Source of the DNA: Faucicola sp902506225
Lineage (GTDB): Bacteria > Pseudomonadota > Gammaproteobacteria > Pseudomonadales > Moraxellaceae
Assembly: GCA_902506225.1 (NCBI GenBank)
Contig: LR733345.1
Coordinates: forward strand, 310,001-374,000
Direction of reading: 5' to 3'
Length of the DNA: 64,000 nt
Made by a program: the position numbers and the translations under genes
Part shown: one piece after another, positions 45,420 to 53,674 of the stretch
How the letters are laid out: every line of letters begins with the position of its first letter
Position numbering within the stretch: position 1 is the stretch's first letter
The notes under the pieces: generated by a model
Database searches by the model: none
Told to the model about the DNA's origin: nothing
The model's input: the letters and a program-made list of their open reading frames with translations, nothing else

Positions 45420-45660
45420 ATTTATTGACTTGTAAATATAAGTCATATTTAGACGGAAAAAAGTCATATTTAGACGGAAAAAAGTCATATTTAGACGGAA
45501 AAAAGTCATATTTAGACGGAAAAAAGTCATATTTATTTCTCTTTAGCCCTTTCTACAAGCGGTCTGCAAGGGGGTCTAAAAAGTATTTAAAAATATATAA
45601 AAATAATAAAAAAGGGAGTTTTTTAAAAAAGTGTGTGGATAAGTCAGAATTTTAACCAAT
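45420..45660. other. plasmid replication origin (oriV): iterons, AT-rich stretch, DnaA box
   Basis: Four perfect 21-bp iterons beginning GTCATATTTAGACGG start at 45442, 45463, 45484 and 45505, with a partial fifth at 45526. An AT-rich stretch (45580-45630) and a consensus DnaA box TGTGGATAA at 45635-45643 follow. They lie directly upstream of the rep gene on the reverse strand, the usual layout of Rep_3 plasmids. Confidence 0.9.
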
Positions 45661-45713
45661 TTTTAGATTGCTTTTTTACTCTATAAAAAACTTAAATAAA
45701 CAAAAATTCAACA

Positions 45714-46301
45714 TTGAATATTCTTATTTTCAATATTACTCCACTCTCAACTCTTTATAATTCATTGATTTTAAAAGGCTTGAAATTTAATAACTTTTTA
45801 GCCAAAAATTGCAAGCCTAGTATTTACAGGGCTTTAGAAAAAAGAGTTGAGAGTCAGGTTAATGATATAGAGTTTATTGTTCCCGAAACTAGTATTTTAG
45901 TGAGTAATATTTTCCATATTACACCTAGTACATCATATACTAATAGACCATATATGGAACCTGCAGTGGGCATGAGTATATGTAAATACGGGGCTGTTAC
46001 TGGGCAATCTTGCGGTTCTATAGTTAAAACAGACCTAAAAGCTTATGGACAAGATGCTTGCCCTGCAAATACTGCAAATGGAGTGATGGGTGCATGCAGC
46101 GATACATTTGTTTTAGTGGAAGGACCTATAAATAGCTTGAAATCTGTAAATGGTGATAGTGGAGGACCTGTATTTGAACGTTCTACTGGTTCGCCGTTAG
46201 GGATACATAGTGCTTCTTTTGATAAAGATGCTACAACAAAAGCTGTAGTCTTCTCAAAATTAAAGTATATGTCAGAATTAGGAGTCACTTTAAAACAGTA
46301 A
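45714..46301 (+). CDS. trypsin-fold (S1) serine protease, C-terminal lobe only
   Basis: 195 codons from a TTG start; AT-rich compared with its neighbours. From about residue 84 it resembles the C-terminal lobe of streptogrisin-like S1 proteases (VGMSICKYGAVTGQSCGSI, then the nucleophile motif GDSGGPVF with Ser). The lobe with the catalytic His (TAxHC) is absent and nothing upstream supplies it, so the gene is probably a truncated remnant; residues 1-83 match nothing I know. Such genes are uncommon on small mobilizable plasmids and this may be captured cargo. Confidence 0.6.
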   Translation: MNILIFNITPLSTLYNSLILKGLKFNNFLAKNCKPSIYRALEKRVESQVNDIEFIVPETSILVSNIFHITPSTSYTNRPYMEPAVGMSICKYGAVTGQSCGSIVKTDLKAYGQDACPANTANGVMGACSDTFVLVEGPINSLKSVNGDSGGPVFERSTGSPLGIHSASFDKDATTKAVVFSKLKYMSELGVTLKQ

Positions 46302-46325
46302 GATTATTAAGTAATTCTGTCTAAT

Positions 46326-47018
46326 TTATTTCCCCATAGCTTTCTGCCACGAATTGGGCAAACGACAATAAGCCGTCTTATCGCCTATTGAACTTTGCCC
46401 ATAATTACACTGCTCAATCAGCACTTTCACACAAGCCACCCCATCACAGCGTTTAAAATCTGCCCCTGTCTCTCGCTCTATCAAAGCAAGCTCTGCCCTA
46501 CGTTGTTTGACTTCTTCAAACGATGGAGCAAACCAAAGCGTAAATGCCATTATCAACAAGAATGATAAGATCAGACTACCGCCAATGATAGACATGGTCT
46601 TTAGTCCTAGCGTTTCTTGTATCTTGCTTGTGGCGTTATTTACCACCGCTGACGAATCTTTGAGGAGCTTGATATAATCAAAGGTCACACGGCTGGCATT
46701 GTCCTGTAAATCGCTAATCCCTGCATGAATACCCCTATCAACCCCACGTCTCACCTGTTGCTCCAAGGGCAACCCCAGGCTTTGATGAACCGTCGAGTTT
46801 ACCCCACGCAATACCGCCGTCTCTAGCTCTTTGGCAGACTTTAAATTCTCGTTTTTTAAGTCCTTGATGGTTTCTAGCTGTTGTTCAACGGTGGTCGCTA
46901 ATTGGGTGATTTGTGTGGTTTGGGCGGTAATAACTGCTTGCTGTTGCTTAGTCTGTTCTACCAACTGTTCAATGGTTGCCATCATCATAAACAGGCGTTC
47001 ATCGTTATTCATGCTCAT
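46326..47018 (-). CDS. MobB-like mobilization protein with coiled coil and membrane segment
   Basis: 230 residues: a Q/T-rich coiled coil at ~15-75 (QTKQQQAVITAQTTQITQLA), a central helical part, one membrane helix at about 143-163 (SIIGGSLILSFLLIMAFTLW), and a Cys-containing tail with four cysteines (CDGVAC, EQC, YCRLP). It begins four bases inside the relaxase stop (overlap), as MobB-type partners do. Likely helps present the relaxosome to a transfer channel; I infer this from position and shape only. Confidence 0.65.
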   Translation of the reverse strand: MSMNNDERLFMMMATIEQLVEQTKQQQAVITAQTTQITQLATTVEQQLETIKDLKNENLKSAKELETAVLRGVNSTVHQSLGLPLEQQVRRGVDRGIHAGISDLQDNASRVTFDYIKLLKDSSAVVNNATSKIQETLGLKTMSIIGGSLILSFLLIMAFTLWFAPSFEEVKQRRAELALIERETGADFKRCDGVACVKVLIEQCNYGQSSIGDKTAYCRLPNSWQKAMGK

Positions 47019-48009
47019 GGGCTAAATCCTATCTCATTATCGTATTTGGGGGTGGGCTTTGTTTGGCTCTTTTCTAACTGGCGTTGCCGTTCGGCTTCCA
47101 GTTGTGCCTGTTTTTCTGCAAGGGCTTTCTCGGCTTTCCATTGCTCATATTTGCTCATAGCGGATTGCTCAAGCGTTTGAATCGCATTGGGCGGTTGGGT
47201 GGTCTGCTCACTCACAGGGATATTTTTTTGGGCTTTCCATGCTTCATATTGTGACCGCCAATCTTGTTCGTTCCTTGGTGAATTTTTTGGGTGTTGGGAA
47301 ATATCTGATTTATCATCAACGCTAGGTGGTCTAATTTCGCTTTGGTGCGATTTTATAGGGGTGGGTGATGTTACCCTAGCTGAAATGTCTTTGTGTGGCT
47401 CTATTGGCGTTTTAGAAGCATTTTTGAGCGTTCGCTGAATTACTATCTCGCTGGCTAGGATTTTTTGTTGCATAAGATTGGCGTTATAGGCTTTGATGTC
47501 TCGGTTTTTGTTGCCCACGTCTGTGCGTATGCCCTTACGCTCCAATTCGGTGGCTTGCCACCCCATTTTAACCGTGGGTAGGGTGTCTAATCCCCTATCC
47601 TTGTGGCTACGGTGGTCGATACGCTCGGCTATACCATGCTCGGCTAGATACTCATTGGTTAAGTCCGCCCATGCCTTACGGATTTCTTTGAGTTCATCTT
47701 GATTGGATAGTAGCCCTGCCTTTTTTAACTGAGTATTACTCATCTCCAGCTGTGATTTATCGGTCAGTTTGATGTTGCCGTGGCGATCTTGCTCAAGTTT
47801 TCTTGTGGTTAAAAGCAAATGGGCGTGGAAATTACGATTATCGCCTTGCTTATCAGGTGCATGAACTGCCACATCAACCGCTACTTGATACTTTTTGCTT
47901 AATTGACTGGCAAACTCATGCGCCAGCATACTGCCTGTGCCTTGGTCGCTCTGCATTAACTCATGAGGGATATTAATCACAATCTCTCTAGCCGTTCGGC
48001 TATTGCTTC
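47015..48009 (-). CDS. mobA: MobA/MobL relaxase, C-terminal part with repeated middle segment
   Basis: The frame is open from the ambiguous base region down to 47015. The first ~75 codons repeat residues of the N-terminal part at 42545-42771 (227-bp direct repeat); after that comes HGNIKLTDKSQLEMSN and the full C-terminus, with a Q/E/K-rich helical tail. With the part at 42997 this makes the 406-residue relaxase of the circular plasmid. In the linear sequence it has no proper start. Confidence 0.85.
47783..48009 (+). repeat. 227-bp direct repeat, right copy
   Basis: Second copy of 42545-42771; it ends at the base before the ambiguous n at 48010, after which IS630-like sequence begins. Confidence 0.92.
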
Positions 48010-48010
48010 N

Positions 48011-48112
48011 CGTGATTATATTTCTTTCGATTCTTTGTCCTATGCGGTGAATCGAGTTTTTGCTAATATTGGTACGTCGCTTTCATTAAACTTCTCTTCA
48101 TTTAAAGTATAG
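48011..48112 (+). pseudogene. IS630-like transposase, C-terminal fragment
   Basis: 33 codons and a stop (RDYISFDSLSYAVNRVFANI and onward) directly after the ambiguous base, ending 25 bases before the outer edge of the right inverted repeat. Together with the N-terminal piece at 42480 it bounds one transposase gene whose middle is missing. Confidence 0.6.
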
Positions 48113-48167
48113 GTATTTAATTTTGTTCGGTTACTTACTTAATAAAATGCGTTTATTAGTTTATCAG

Positions 48168-49411
48168 CCGTTGCCGTAAAACCACCGACTTTAGGTGGTG
48201 GATATAAGGCAACTCATACACTATAACGCTTGCATAAATTTTGCTAAAATAATTTGCATGAAAACACTCAAGCTACGCATACGAGACAAACATAATGATA
48301 AACTCAACCGCCTAAGCGGTTCGGTCAATTTCGTATGGAACTACGTCAATGACTTGAGTTACAAACACCTAAAAAAGACTGGTAAATTCTTTAGTGCTTA
48401 CGACCTAAACGACTACACCAAAGGTAGCGGTGAGTTACTAGGCTTGCATAGTCAGACTATTCAGGCAATCAATGAAACCCATGCCAAAGCTAGAAAACTA
48501 TTCAAAAAAGCTAAGTTATCATGGCGAACCAACAACCCAAATTCAAAACGTAAATCATTAGGCTGGCTACCCTTTAAACAATCCGCCATCAAACACATTG
48601 CTACCCACCAAACAGGCAAAAAGGGCTTAAAATCCACCTTACAGCTTAGTTTAGCCAAAGGACAAAAGCTGGTCATCGACCTATGGGACAGCTACAACCT
48701 TAGCCTATATCAAATTAACACACTAGAAATTGTCCAAGACAGCCGTAACCGTTGGTATGCCTGTATCACTGTCAAAGACTACCCTAAAACACAATGCGGA
48801 ACGGGTAGCGTAGGCATTGACTTAGGCTTAAAAGACAGTGCCACAGCCTCAAATGGCAATAAATTACAAATCAAACAAACGCTCAACTATGCCAAAGCGT
48901 TAGCCACCGCCCAACGTGCCAAAAACAAACGACGTGTTAAAGCGATTCATGCCAAAATCAAACATACACGCCAAGACCTCATACATAAATTCACCACCCA
49001 ATTAGTCAAGGATAATGCCCTAATCGTAGTGGGTGATGTACAATCAAAGACTATCATCCAACCACGTAAAAAAGATAAAACACCACCAAAGAAACGTATG
49101 AAACTGGCTAGATCGGTGTACGATGCTGGTTGGTTTGAACTCAAACGACAACTGACCTACAAATGCGAGAACGCAGGTTGCCGTTTTGAAATCGTGAATG
49201 AGAGATACACGACCCAGCGATGTTCGTGTTGCGGTGAAATCACCGCCAATAGTCCGAAAGGTAGAAAATCGCTTGGAATAAGAGAATGGATATGTGCTTC
49301 GTGTGGCACATGGCATGATAGAGATATCAATGCCAGTCGGAACATTCTTGCGGTCGGGCTTGACCGTCTGGGAGCAGGAATCCCCTTGCTTTAGCAAGGG
49401 GAGGAAGTCAA
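48168..49411 (+). mobile_element. IS200/IS605-family (IS1341-type) element, TnpB only, copy 2
   Basis: Same ends as copy 1: left end CCGTTGCCGTAAAACC with a subterminal hairpin at 48183-48202, right end hairpin CCCCTTGC-TTTA-GCAAGGGG and GAGGAAGTCAA. It lies 30 bases from the IS630 right end and 142 bases before algR. No tnpA is present. The two copies are diverged in the middle but very alike at the ends. Confidence 0.85.
48258..49394 (+). CDS. tnpB: TnpB (OrfB) RNA-guided nuclease of the IS element, copy 2
   Basis: 378 residues from ATG 48258, about 85-90% identical to copy 1. RuvC residues are kept: Asp in VGIDLGLKDSA, Asp in VVGDVQSK at the RuvC-II place, and Asp in HDRDINAS, with the zinc finger CSCCGE/CASCGT. 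It has an insert of about ten residues rich in K and P after VVGDVQSK that copy 1 lacks. Both genes are intact, so both nucleases may be made. Confidence 0.9.
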   Translation: MKTLKLRIRDKHNDKLNRLSGSVNFVWNYVNDLSYKHLKKTGKFFSAYDLNDYTKGSGELLGLHSQTIQAINETHAKARKLFKKAKLSWRTNNPNSKRKSLGWLPFKQSAIKHIATHQTGKKGLKSTLQLSLAKGQKLVIDLWDSYNLSLYQINTLEIVQDSRNRWYACITVKDYPKTQCGTGSVGIDLGLKDSATASNGNKLQIKQTLNYAKALATAQRAKNKRRVKAIHAKIKHTRQDLIHKFTTQLVKDNALIVVGDVQSKTIIQPRKKDKTPPKKRMKLARSVYDAGWFELKRQLTYKCENAGCRFEIVNERYTTQRCSCCGEITANSPKGRKSLGIREWICASCGTWHDRDINASRNILAVGLDRLGAGIPLL

Positions 49412-49553
49412 CTAATCAGTTAAGCGCTATTTTATAAGGGTTTGATTGCTCATAAAGAGGTTGTGTTGGATTTGGCATAAGATTTTGAAGTACGTAAGAT
49501 TTGTAGGGTTAAAGGCATGTGTTTTTGACCTCAAAGGAGCAAAGGAGTAAACA

Positions 49554-50291
49554 GTGAGAATTGTGATCTGTGACGATGAGCCACTAGCCCGAGAGAGGTT
49601 GGCACGTATCGTAAGAGAAGAGGGACATGAGGTAATTGCCCTGGCAGCCACCTGTATGGAGGCCATTGCAAAAGTCAAAGAAACCGCACCCGATGTAATT
49701 TTGTTAGACATTCGTATGCCAGAAATGGATGGTATCCGCTGCGCCAAAGAGCTCAATGAACTTAACAATCCACCAGCCATTATTTTTGTGACCGCGTACG
49801 ACCATTATGCGATTGCTGCATTCAAAGCACACGCGATTGGCTATCTGCTAAAGCCTGCCAACAAAGAAGAGTTGTTACAGGTACTATCAAGAGCGTCATT
49901 GCTTAGTAATGCACAGCTCAATGAAATCAGTCGATTAGAAGACCCGTTAGCACAGTCCAATCGTCAGCATATTGCGGCGCGTACCCATCGCGGGGTGGAG
50001 CTGATTGCGCTGCAAGATATCTATTACTTTACAGCGGACCAAAAATACGTGCAAATCCGTCATAAAGGCGGCACGGTTTTAATTGATGAAACCCTCAAAG
50101 AGCTTGAACAAGAATTTGGCGATGCGTTCTTTCGTATCCATCGCAATGCGTTAATCAATCTTAACTACCTAGAAATGCTTGAAGCGATTGACCAAGGTCA
50201 GTACCAAGTTCGTTTCAAAGGTTTGCCTGACCAGCTTGCCGTCAGCCGCCGTCATTTGCCATTACTACGCGATAAAATCCAATCAATGTAG
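49554..50291 (+). CDS. algR: AlgR-type response regulator (receiver plus LytTR domain)
   Basis: 245 residues starting at GTG 49554 behind AAAGGAG. Receiver domain with acidic pocket and phospho-acceptor Asp in PDVILLDIRMPEMDG, and a C-terminal LytTR DNA-binding domain (HRGVELIALQDIYYFTADQK; FFRIHRNALINLNYL). It is the partner of AlgZ at 41140 but now separated from it by mobile DNA, so its own promoter in the 142 bases upstream (right of the IS) or read-through from the IS must drive it. Confidence 0.93.
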   Translation: MRIVICDDEPLARERLARIVREEGHEVIALAATCMEAIAKVKETAPDVILLDIRMPEMDGIRCAKELNELNNPPAIIFVTAYDHYAIAAFKAHAIGYLLKPANKEELLQVLSRASLLSNAQLNEISRLEDPLAQSNRQHIAARTHRGVELIALQDIYYFTADQKYVQIRHKGGTVLIDETLKELEQEFGDAFFRIHRNALINLNYLEMLEAIDQGQYQVRFKGLPDQLAVSRRHLPLLRDKIQSM

Positions 50292-50468
50292 TGTATGTAG
50301 TGTCGTCTTTCGTATGTTTGCGTATGCTTTAGCGAGCAGTCAGAGAAATTATCCTGACATTTTGCTATACTGATGGCTAACTCGCTGAATCAATGACAGA
50401 TACCCATCTGACAAATGCCTAGCTTAGAGAGTTGGGCATTTTTATTGTTTGCTAAAAAAGATACTGCT

Positions 50469-51428
50469 ATGACTACGTTAACCACTTTAAATATCGCCAC
50501 TCGCCAAAGCCCGCTTGCATTGTGGCAAGCCGAACACATCCAAGCCCGTTTGCAAGCGCTGTACCCAAGCCTGACCGTCAATCTAGTACCTATGGTCACC
50601 AAAGGCGACAAAATCCTAGATACCCCGCTAGCCAAAATCGGCGGAAAAGGTCTGTTTGTCAAAGAGCTTGAGCAAGCCTTGTATGAAAAACGTGCCGATA
50701 TCGCCGTGCATTCACTCAAAGACGTACCTATGGTGCTCCCTGAAGGTCTGACGCTTGGCGCATATTGTGAGCGTGAGCAGCCAACCGATGCCTTTATATC
50801 AAATCACTATGCGAGTCTAGATGCGTTGCCAAAAGGGGCTAAACTTGGTACATCAAGTTTACGCCGTCAATGCCAAATTCAGCAATATCGTCCTGACTTA
50901 GAGATTATCAGCTTACGCGGCAATGTAGGCACGCGCTTATCCAAGCTAGATGCAGGTGAGTATGATGCCATTATTTTGGCAACCAGTGGCTTGACGCGTT
51001 TGGGGCTTACCGATCGTATCCGCCATGAACTTGATACACATATCAGTCTGCCAGCGGTCGGACAAGGTGCGCTTGCCATTGAATGCCGAAGTGATGATGC
51101 CGAGGTGCTGGCACTATTAAAACCGCTCAATGACGAGCCAAGCCGTCTATGCGTGATGGCAGAACGCGCCATGAATCGTCATTTGCAGGGTGGTTGCCAA
51201 GTACCGATTGCAGGCTTTGCTACCATTCAAGAGGGACAAATTTATTTACAGGGTCGTGTCGGCAGTGTCGATGGTAAAACCTTGTTAAAAGCCGAGCATC
51301 ATAACGCGTTAGTTGATGACGCACGGGAGTCTGAGCAAATTGCTGAAGCCCTGGGCGTGGTGGTGGCTGAAGCGCTCATCGCACAAGGTGCGGACAAAAT
51401 TTTGGCACAGATTTATCAAGACCACTGA
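50469..51428 (+). CDS. hemC: porphobilinogen deaminase HemC
   Basis: 319 residues. HemC joins four porphobilinogens to hydroxymethylbilane in heme synthesis. Conserved: IATRQSPLALWQAEHI at the start, HSLKDVPMVLPEGL, GTSSLRRQCQI, LRGNVGTRLSKLDAGEYDAI, and the dipyrromethane-cofactor Cys in HLQGGCQVPIAGFA. An upstream in-frame ATG (50415) would add 18 non-conserved residues. Next gene: hemD, after 21 bases. Confidence 0.96.
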   Translation: MTTLTTLNIATRQSPLALWQAEHIQARLQALYPSLTVNLVPMVTKGDKILDTPLAKIGGKGLFVKELEQALYEKRADIAVHSLKDVPMVLPEGLTLGAYCEREQPTDAFISNHYASLDALPKGAKLGTSSLRRQCQIQQYRPDLEIISLRGNVGTRLSKLDAGEYDAIILATSGLTRLGLTDRIRHELDTHISLPAVGQGALAIECRSDDAEVLALLKPLNDEPSRLCVMAERAMNRHLQGGCQVPIAGFATIQEGQIYLQGRVGSVDGKTLLKAEHHNALVDDARESEQIAEALGVVVAEALIAQGADKILAQIYQDH

Positions 51429-51449
51429 TATTGAACAATTCCCATAGCC

Positions 51450-52238
51450 ATGCAATTTATCAATACCCGACCTGATCAGCGAGCCAAGACGCTAAGCCTA
51501 TTTTTGCACCAGCATGGTGTTACAGTGATTGAGCTGCCGCTGTTGGCATTGGTAGAAAAGCCGTTGACAGTGGCAGAGCAGGCAGTTTTACAATCGATTG
51601 ACCGTTATCAAATGGTGGTGCTAGTCAGCGAAGCGGCAGTAAAGTATGGCTTAGCGAGGCTTACCACCTTGGTCAGGCTAACTGAATTGTCCAAAAAGAT
51701 TACCTGGGTTGCGGTGGGTGACAAAACCGCAAATTACTTTAACCAGACTTGGCAGCAGCTCACAGAGTTGCCGCCACCTACCGTTATCTTTCCCAGTGAA
51801 AAACGCACGCAAAACAATGAAGGGCTATTAAATTTGCCGGCAATCCAAGCGCTTGGTAAAGGTGATTATTTGCAGATATGGCGCGGCATCGGCGGGCGAG
51901 AATTATTGGCAGATACGTTGGCGGCAAAAGGTGTGCAAGTGCATTTATTAAACTTGTACCAACGGGTTTTACCAAGCGCAACCACCCAAGCATTCGCGGT
52001 TTGGCAACAAACGCAGAGCCACAACCAACCCATCGTTGTACTCATCTCAAGTTTGACCGCCTGGCAAAACTGGCAACAACTAACAGCAGGCACTGAAATG
52101 GCTGCCAGCTGTTATTATTTGGTATTGCAGTCGCGTATTGCAGAGCAAATGTTATTACGGCAGGCCAATCTTAACATAACCATCATCCCTGACTTACTGC
52201 CCGCGACAATTTTACACGCATTAACCACTCACCAATAG
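51450..52238 (+). CDS. hemD: uroporphyrinogen-III synthase HemD
   Basis: 262 residues, low sequence conservation as normal for HemD, but the N-terminal INTRPDQRAKTLSLFL (matching the VTRP start), GDKTANYF and the middle QIWRGIGGRELLADTLAAKG fit. It cyclises hydroxymethylbilane with inversion of ring D. It follows hemC and its last 18 bases overlap the 3' end of the convergent mutY. Confidence 0.9.
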   Translation: MQFINTRPDQRAKTLSLFLHQHGVTVIELPLLALVEKPLTVAEQAVLQSIDRYQMVVLVSEAAVKYGLARLTTLVRLTELSKKITWVAVGDKTANYFNQTWQQLTELPPPTVIFPSEKRTQNNEGLLNLPAIQALGKGDYLQIWRGIGGRELLADTLAAKGVQVHLLNLYQRVLPSATTQAFAVWQQTQSHNQPIVVLISSLTAWQNWQQLTAGTEMAASCYYLVLQSRIAEQMLLRQANLNITIIPDLLPATILHALTTHQ

Positions 52239-53474
52239 CTGCATGGCTTTCGGTTTTGCTAAGCTGTTTTGCGCTGAATCATCTACCCATGACAGCGTTT
52301 GCAGCGCTTGTTGCAGTGTTTGCGTCAGCCGCATACCCTGCTCTATCGTCAGCGTCATGGCGAGCGGGGTCAAAAACCAATGAAAATGGGTGAGGCTATG
52401 TTTGACAGTATCATTACTATCTAAGTTAACCTGCTCGATATTTAGCAGCTGCTCGGCTTGTAAGAATGCAAAGATAATCTGCTCAGCGATGTTGTATTCA
52501 GCTTCAAATGTCACCTCTTGCTGCCAGGTTGCCAGTAGTGGCGCGCCTGTGCTTTTTTCGCCCGATTGTTTTTTGACAAATGCCAATGGTAAACACCACA
52601 GTCCACCCCAAATCCCATGGTCAGGACGTTGTAGCCACAAGGTTTTGTCATCGCAAACCAGCTTTAACGCTAGCGAAAACTTAGACGGATTGGGCGATTT
52701 TTTACTTTTTACCGGATAAAAACTTTGCTTACCTTGGGCATTTGCCACGCAGTCGGCTTGCACGGGACACAGTAGGCAGGCAGGTTTGGCTTTGGTGCAC
52801 AGCGTCGCCCCCATATCCATCATCGCTTGGGCGTAGTGCCCGCTATCACGGGTCGGTGTTAGGCGCTCGGCGAGTTGCCAAAGCGCTTTGGTTGTGGCAG
52901 TTTTGGTGATATCACCGTCAATACCAGCCCAACGGGTCAGCACACGTTTGACATTACCATCGCAAATCACTCCTCTGTCACCGCCATATTGGTCAGCTCT
53001 GACACCCATCGCCACAATCGCGCCTGCCGTAGATTGCCCCACGCCTGAAATCTGCTCCCAGTGGGCAACCGTTTGCGGAAATTTGCCAGTTTGCTCGATG
53101 ATATCCACCAGCTGCTTGGCACCTTTATGCAGGTTGCGCGCACGCGCATAGTAACCCAGTCCTGCCCAGTGCTCAGCGACTTGCTCCCAAGATGCGTTTG
53201 CCAAATCCTGCACGGTGGGAAAACTTGCCATAAAGCGCTCAAAATAAGGAATCACCGTCGCCACTTGGGTCTGCTGTAGCATGATTTCAGATAACCACAC
53301 AGGATAGGGGTCTGGCGTGTCAAGCTGATGCTGCTGCCACGGCAAATCATGACGCCCGCTATGGTCAAACCAAGTCAAAATACGCGGTGCAAAACTATCA
53401 AGCTGCGCTTTGGTATGCGCTTCGGTATGCGCTTGGGTATAATTGTGGCTTAAGTGCTGATTGGGACTTGGCAT
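52221..53474 (-). CDS. mutY: A/G-specific adenine DNA glycosylase MutY
   Basis: About 417 residues. MutY removes adenine opposite 8-oxoguanine. The HhH-GPD domain has PYPVWLSEIMLQQTQVATVI with the catalytic acids, LGYYARARNLHKGAK and the hairpin SGVGQSTAGAIVAMG; the iron-sulfur cluster Cys set is C-x6-CLLC-x5-C; a NUDIX-like C-terminal domain follows. ATG 53474 is chosen; an in-frame TTG 33 bases upstream is possible. The first ~35 residues are H/T/Q-rich and include a T-E-A-H-T-K-type repeat coded by three tandem 12-bp units at 53404-53439. Confidence 0.93.
   Translation of the reverse strand: MPSPNQHLSHNYTQAHTEAHTKAQLDSFAPRILTWFDHSGRHDLPWQQHQLDTPDPYPVWLSEIMLQQTQVATVIPYFERFMASFPTVQDLANASWEQVAEHWAGLGYYARARNLHKGAKQLVDIIEQTGKFPQTVAHWEQISGVGQSTAGAIVAMGVRADQYGGDRGVICDGNVKRVLTRWAGIDGDITKTATTKALWQLAERLTPTRDSGHYAQAMMDMGATLCTKAKPACLLCPVQADCVANAQGKQSFYPVKSKKSPNPSKFSLALKLVCDDKTLWLQRPDHGIWGGLWCLPLAFVKKQSGEKSTGAPLLATWQQEVTFEAEYNIAEQIIFAFLQAEQLLNIEQVNLDSNDTVKHSLTHFHWFLTPLAMTLTIEQGMRLTQTLQQALQTLSWVDDSAQNSLAKPKAMQLLVSG
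53404..53439 (+). repeat. three tandem 12-bp repeats in the mutY 5' end
   Basis: TGCGCTTTGGTA, TGCGCTTCGGTA and TGCGCTTGGGTA in tandem; they code a short A/H/T-rich stretch before the MutY catalytic domain. Confidence 0.85.
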
Positions 53475-53618
53475 CGTTGAGTGGCTGGTATTCGGATGTG
53501 CGTTCAAAATTCACCATCGGGTTACTATCGTGATAGCTATATAAGACTTTATAGTTAGGATTCAATAGTGACTGACAACAGACTTAACAAAGCTGCACTC
53601 AAACTGGGACATAGACAT

Positions 53619-53651
53619 AAAAAAAGCAATATCGTCACAGATATTGCTTTT
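53619..53651 (-). terminator. rho-independent terminator after the dienelactone hydrolase gene
   Basis: AAAAGCAATATC pairs with GATATTGCTTTT around a six-base loop; read on the reverse strand it ends in a T-run. It closes the hydrolase gene ahead of mutY. Confidence 0.85.
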
Positions 53652-53674
53652 GGGACTAACGATGCAACTGTATG

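Larger units (their letters stand above)
42545..48009. mobile_element. 5,238-bp mobilizable plasmid unit (plus 227-bp overlap) within the contig
   Basis: The segment carries everything of a small mobilizable plasmid: Rep_3 initiator with iterons and a DnaA box, MobA/MobL relaxase, accessory Mob proteins, a candidate oriT and a toxin pair. Joining 42545 to 47783 gives a circle of 5,238 bp in which the relaxase becomes one 406-codon frame. The unit starts inside an IS630 transposase and ends at the ambiguous base 48010. Either an integrated plasmid or an assembly misjoin. Confidence 0.85.
42418..48137 (+). mobile_element. IS630-like element represented only by its two ends
   Basis: TAAGTAATCGAACAAATTTA at 42418-42437 matches the reverse complement of 48118-48137 at 18 of 20 positions, forming terminal inverted repeats flanked by TA, the IS630 target. 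Inside the left end a transposase start codes MKVRQIKLSEAERKALEQGY; inside the right end the transposase C-terminus is coded (48011-48112). The middle of the transposase is missing, and plasmid sequence stands in its place. The left arm is 127-128 bases and the right arm 127. Confidence 0.75.

Noticed and set aside
45442..45535. Possible CRISPR array
   Set aside because: The repeats are directly adjacent with no spacers, next to a Rep_3 gene and a DnaA box, so they are iterons.
45425..45655. Reading frame with a repeated S-Y-L-D-G-K-K unit
   Set aside because: It is the translation of the 21-bp iterons of oriV; no ribosome site and nothing conserved.
45714..46301. Active secreted serine protease
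   Set aside because: The lobe with catalytic His is missing and there is no signal peptide, so activity cannot be supported.
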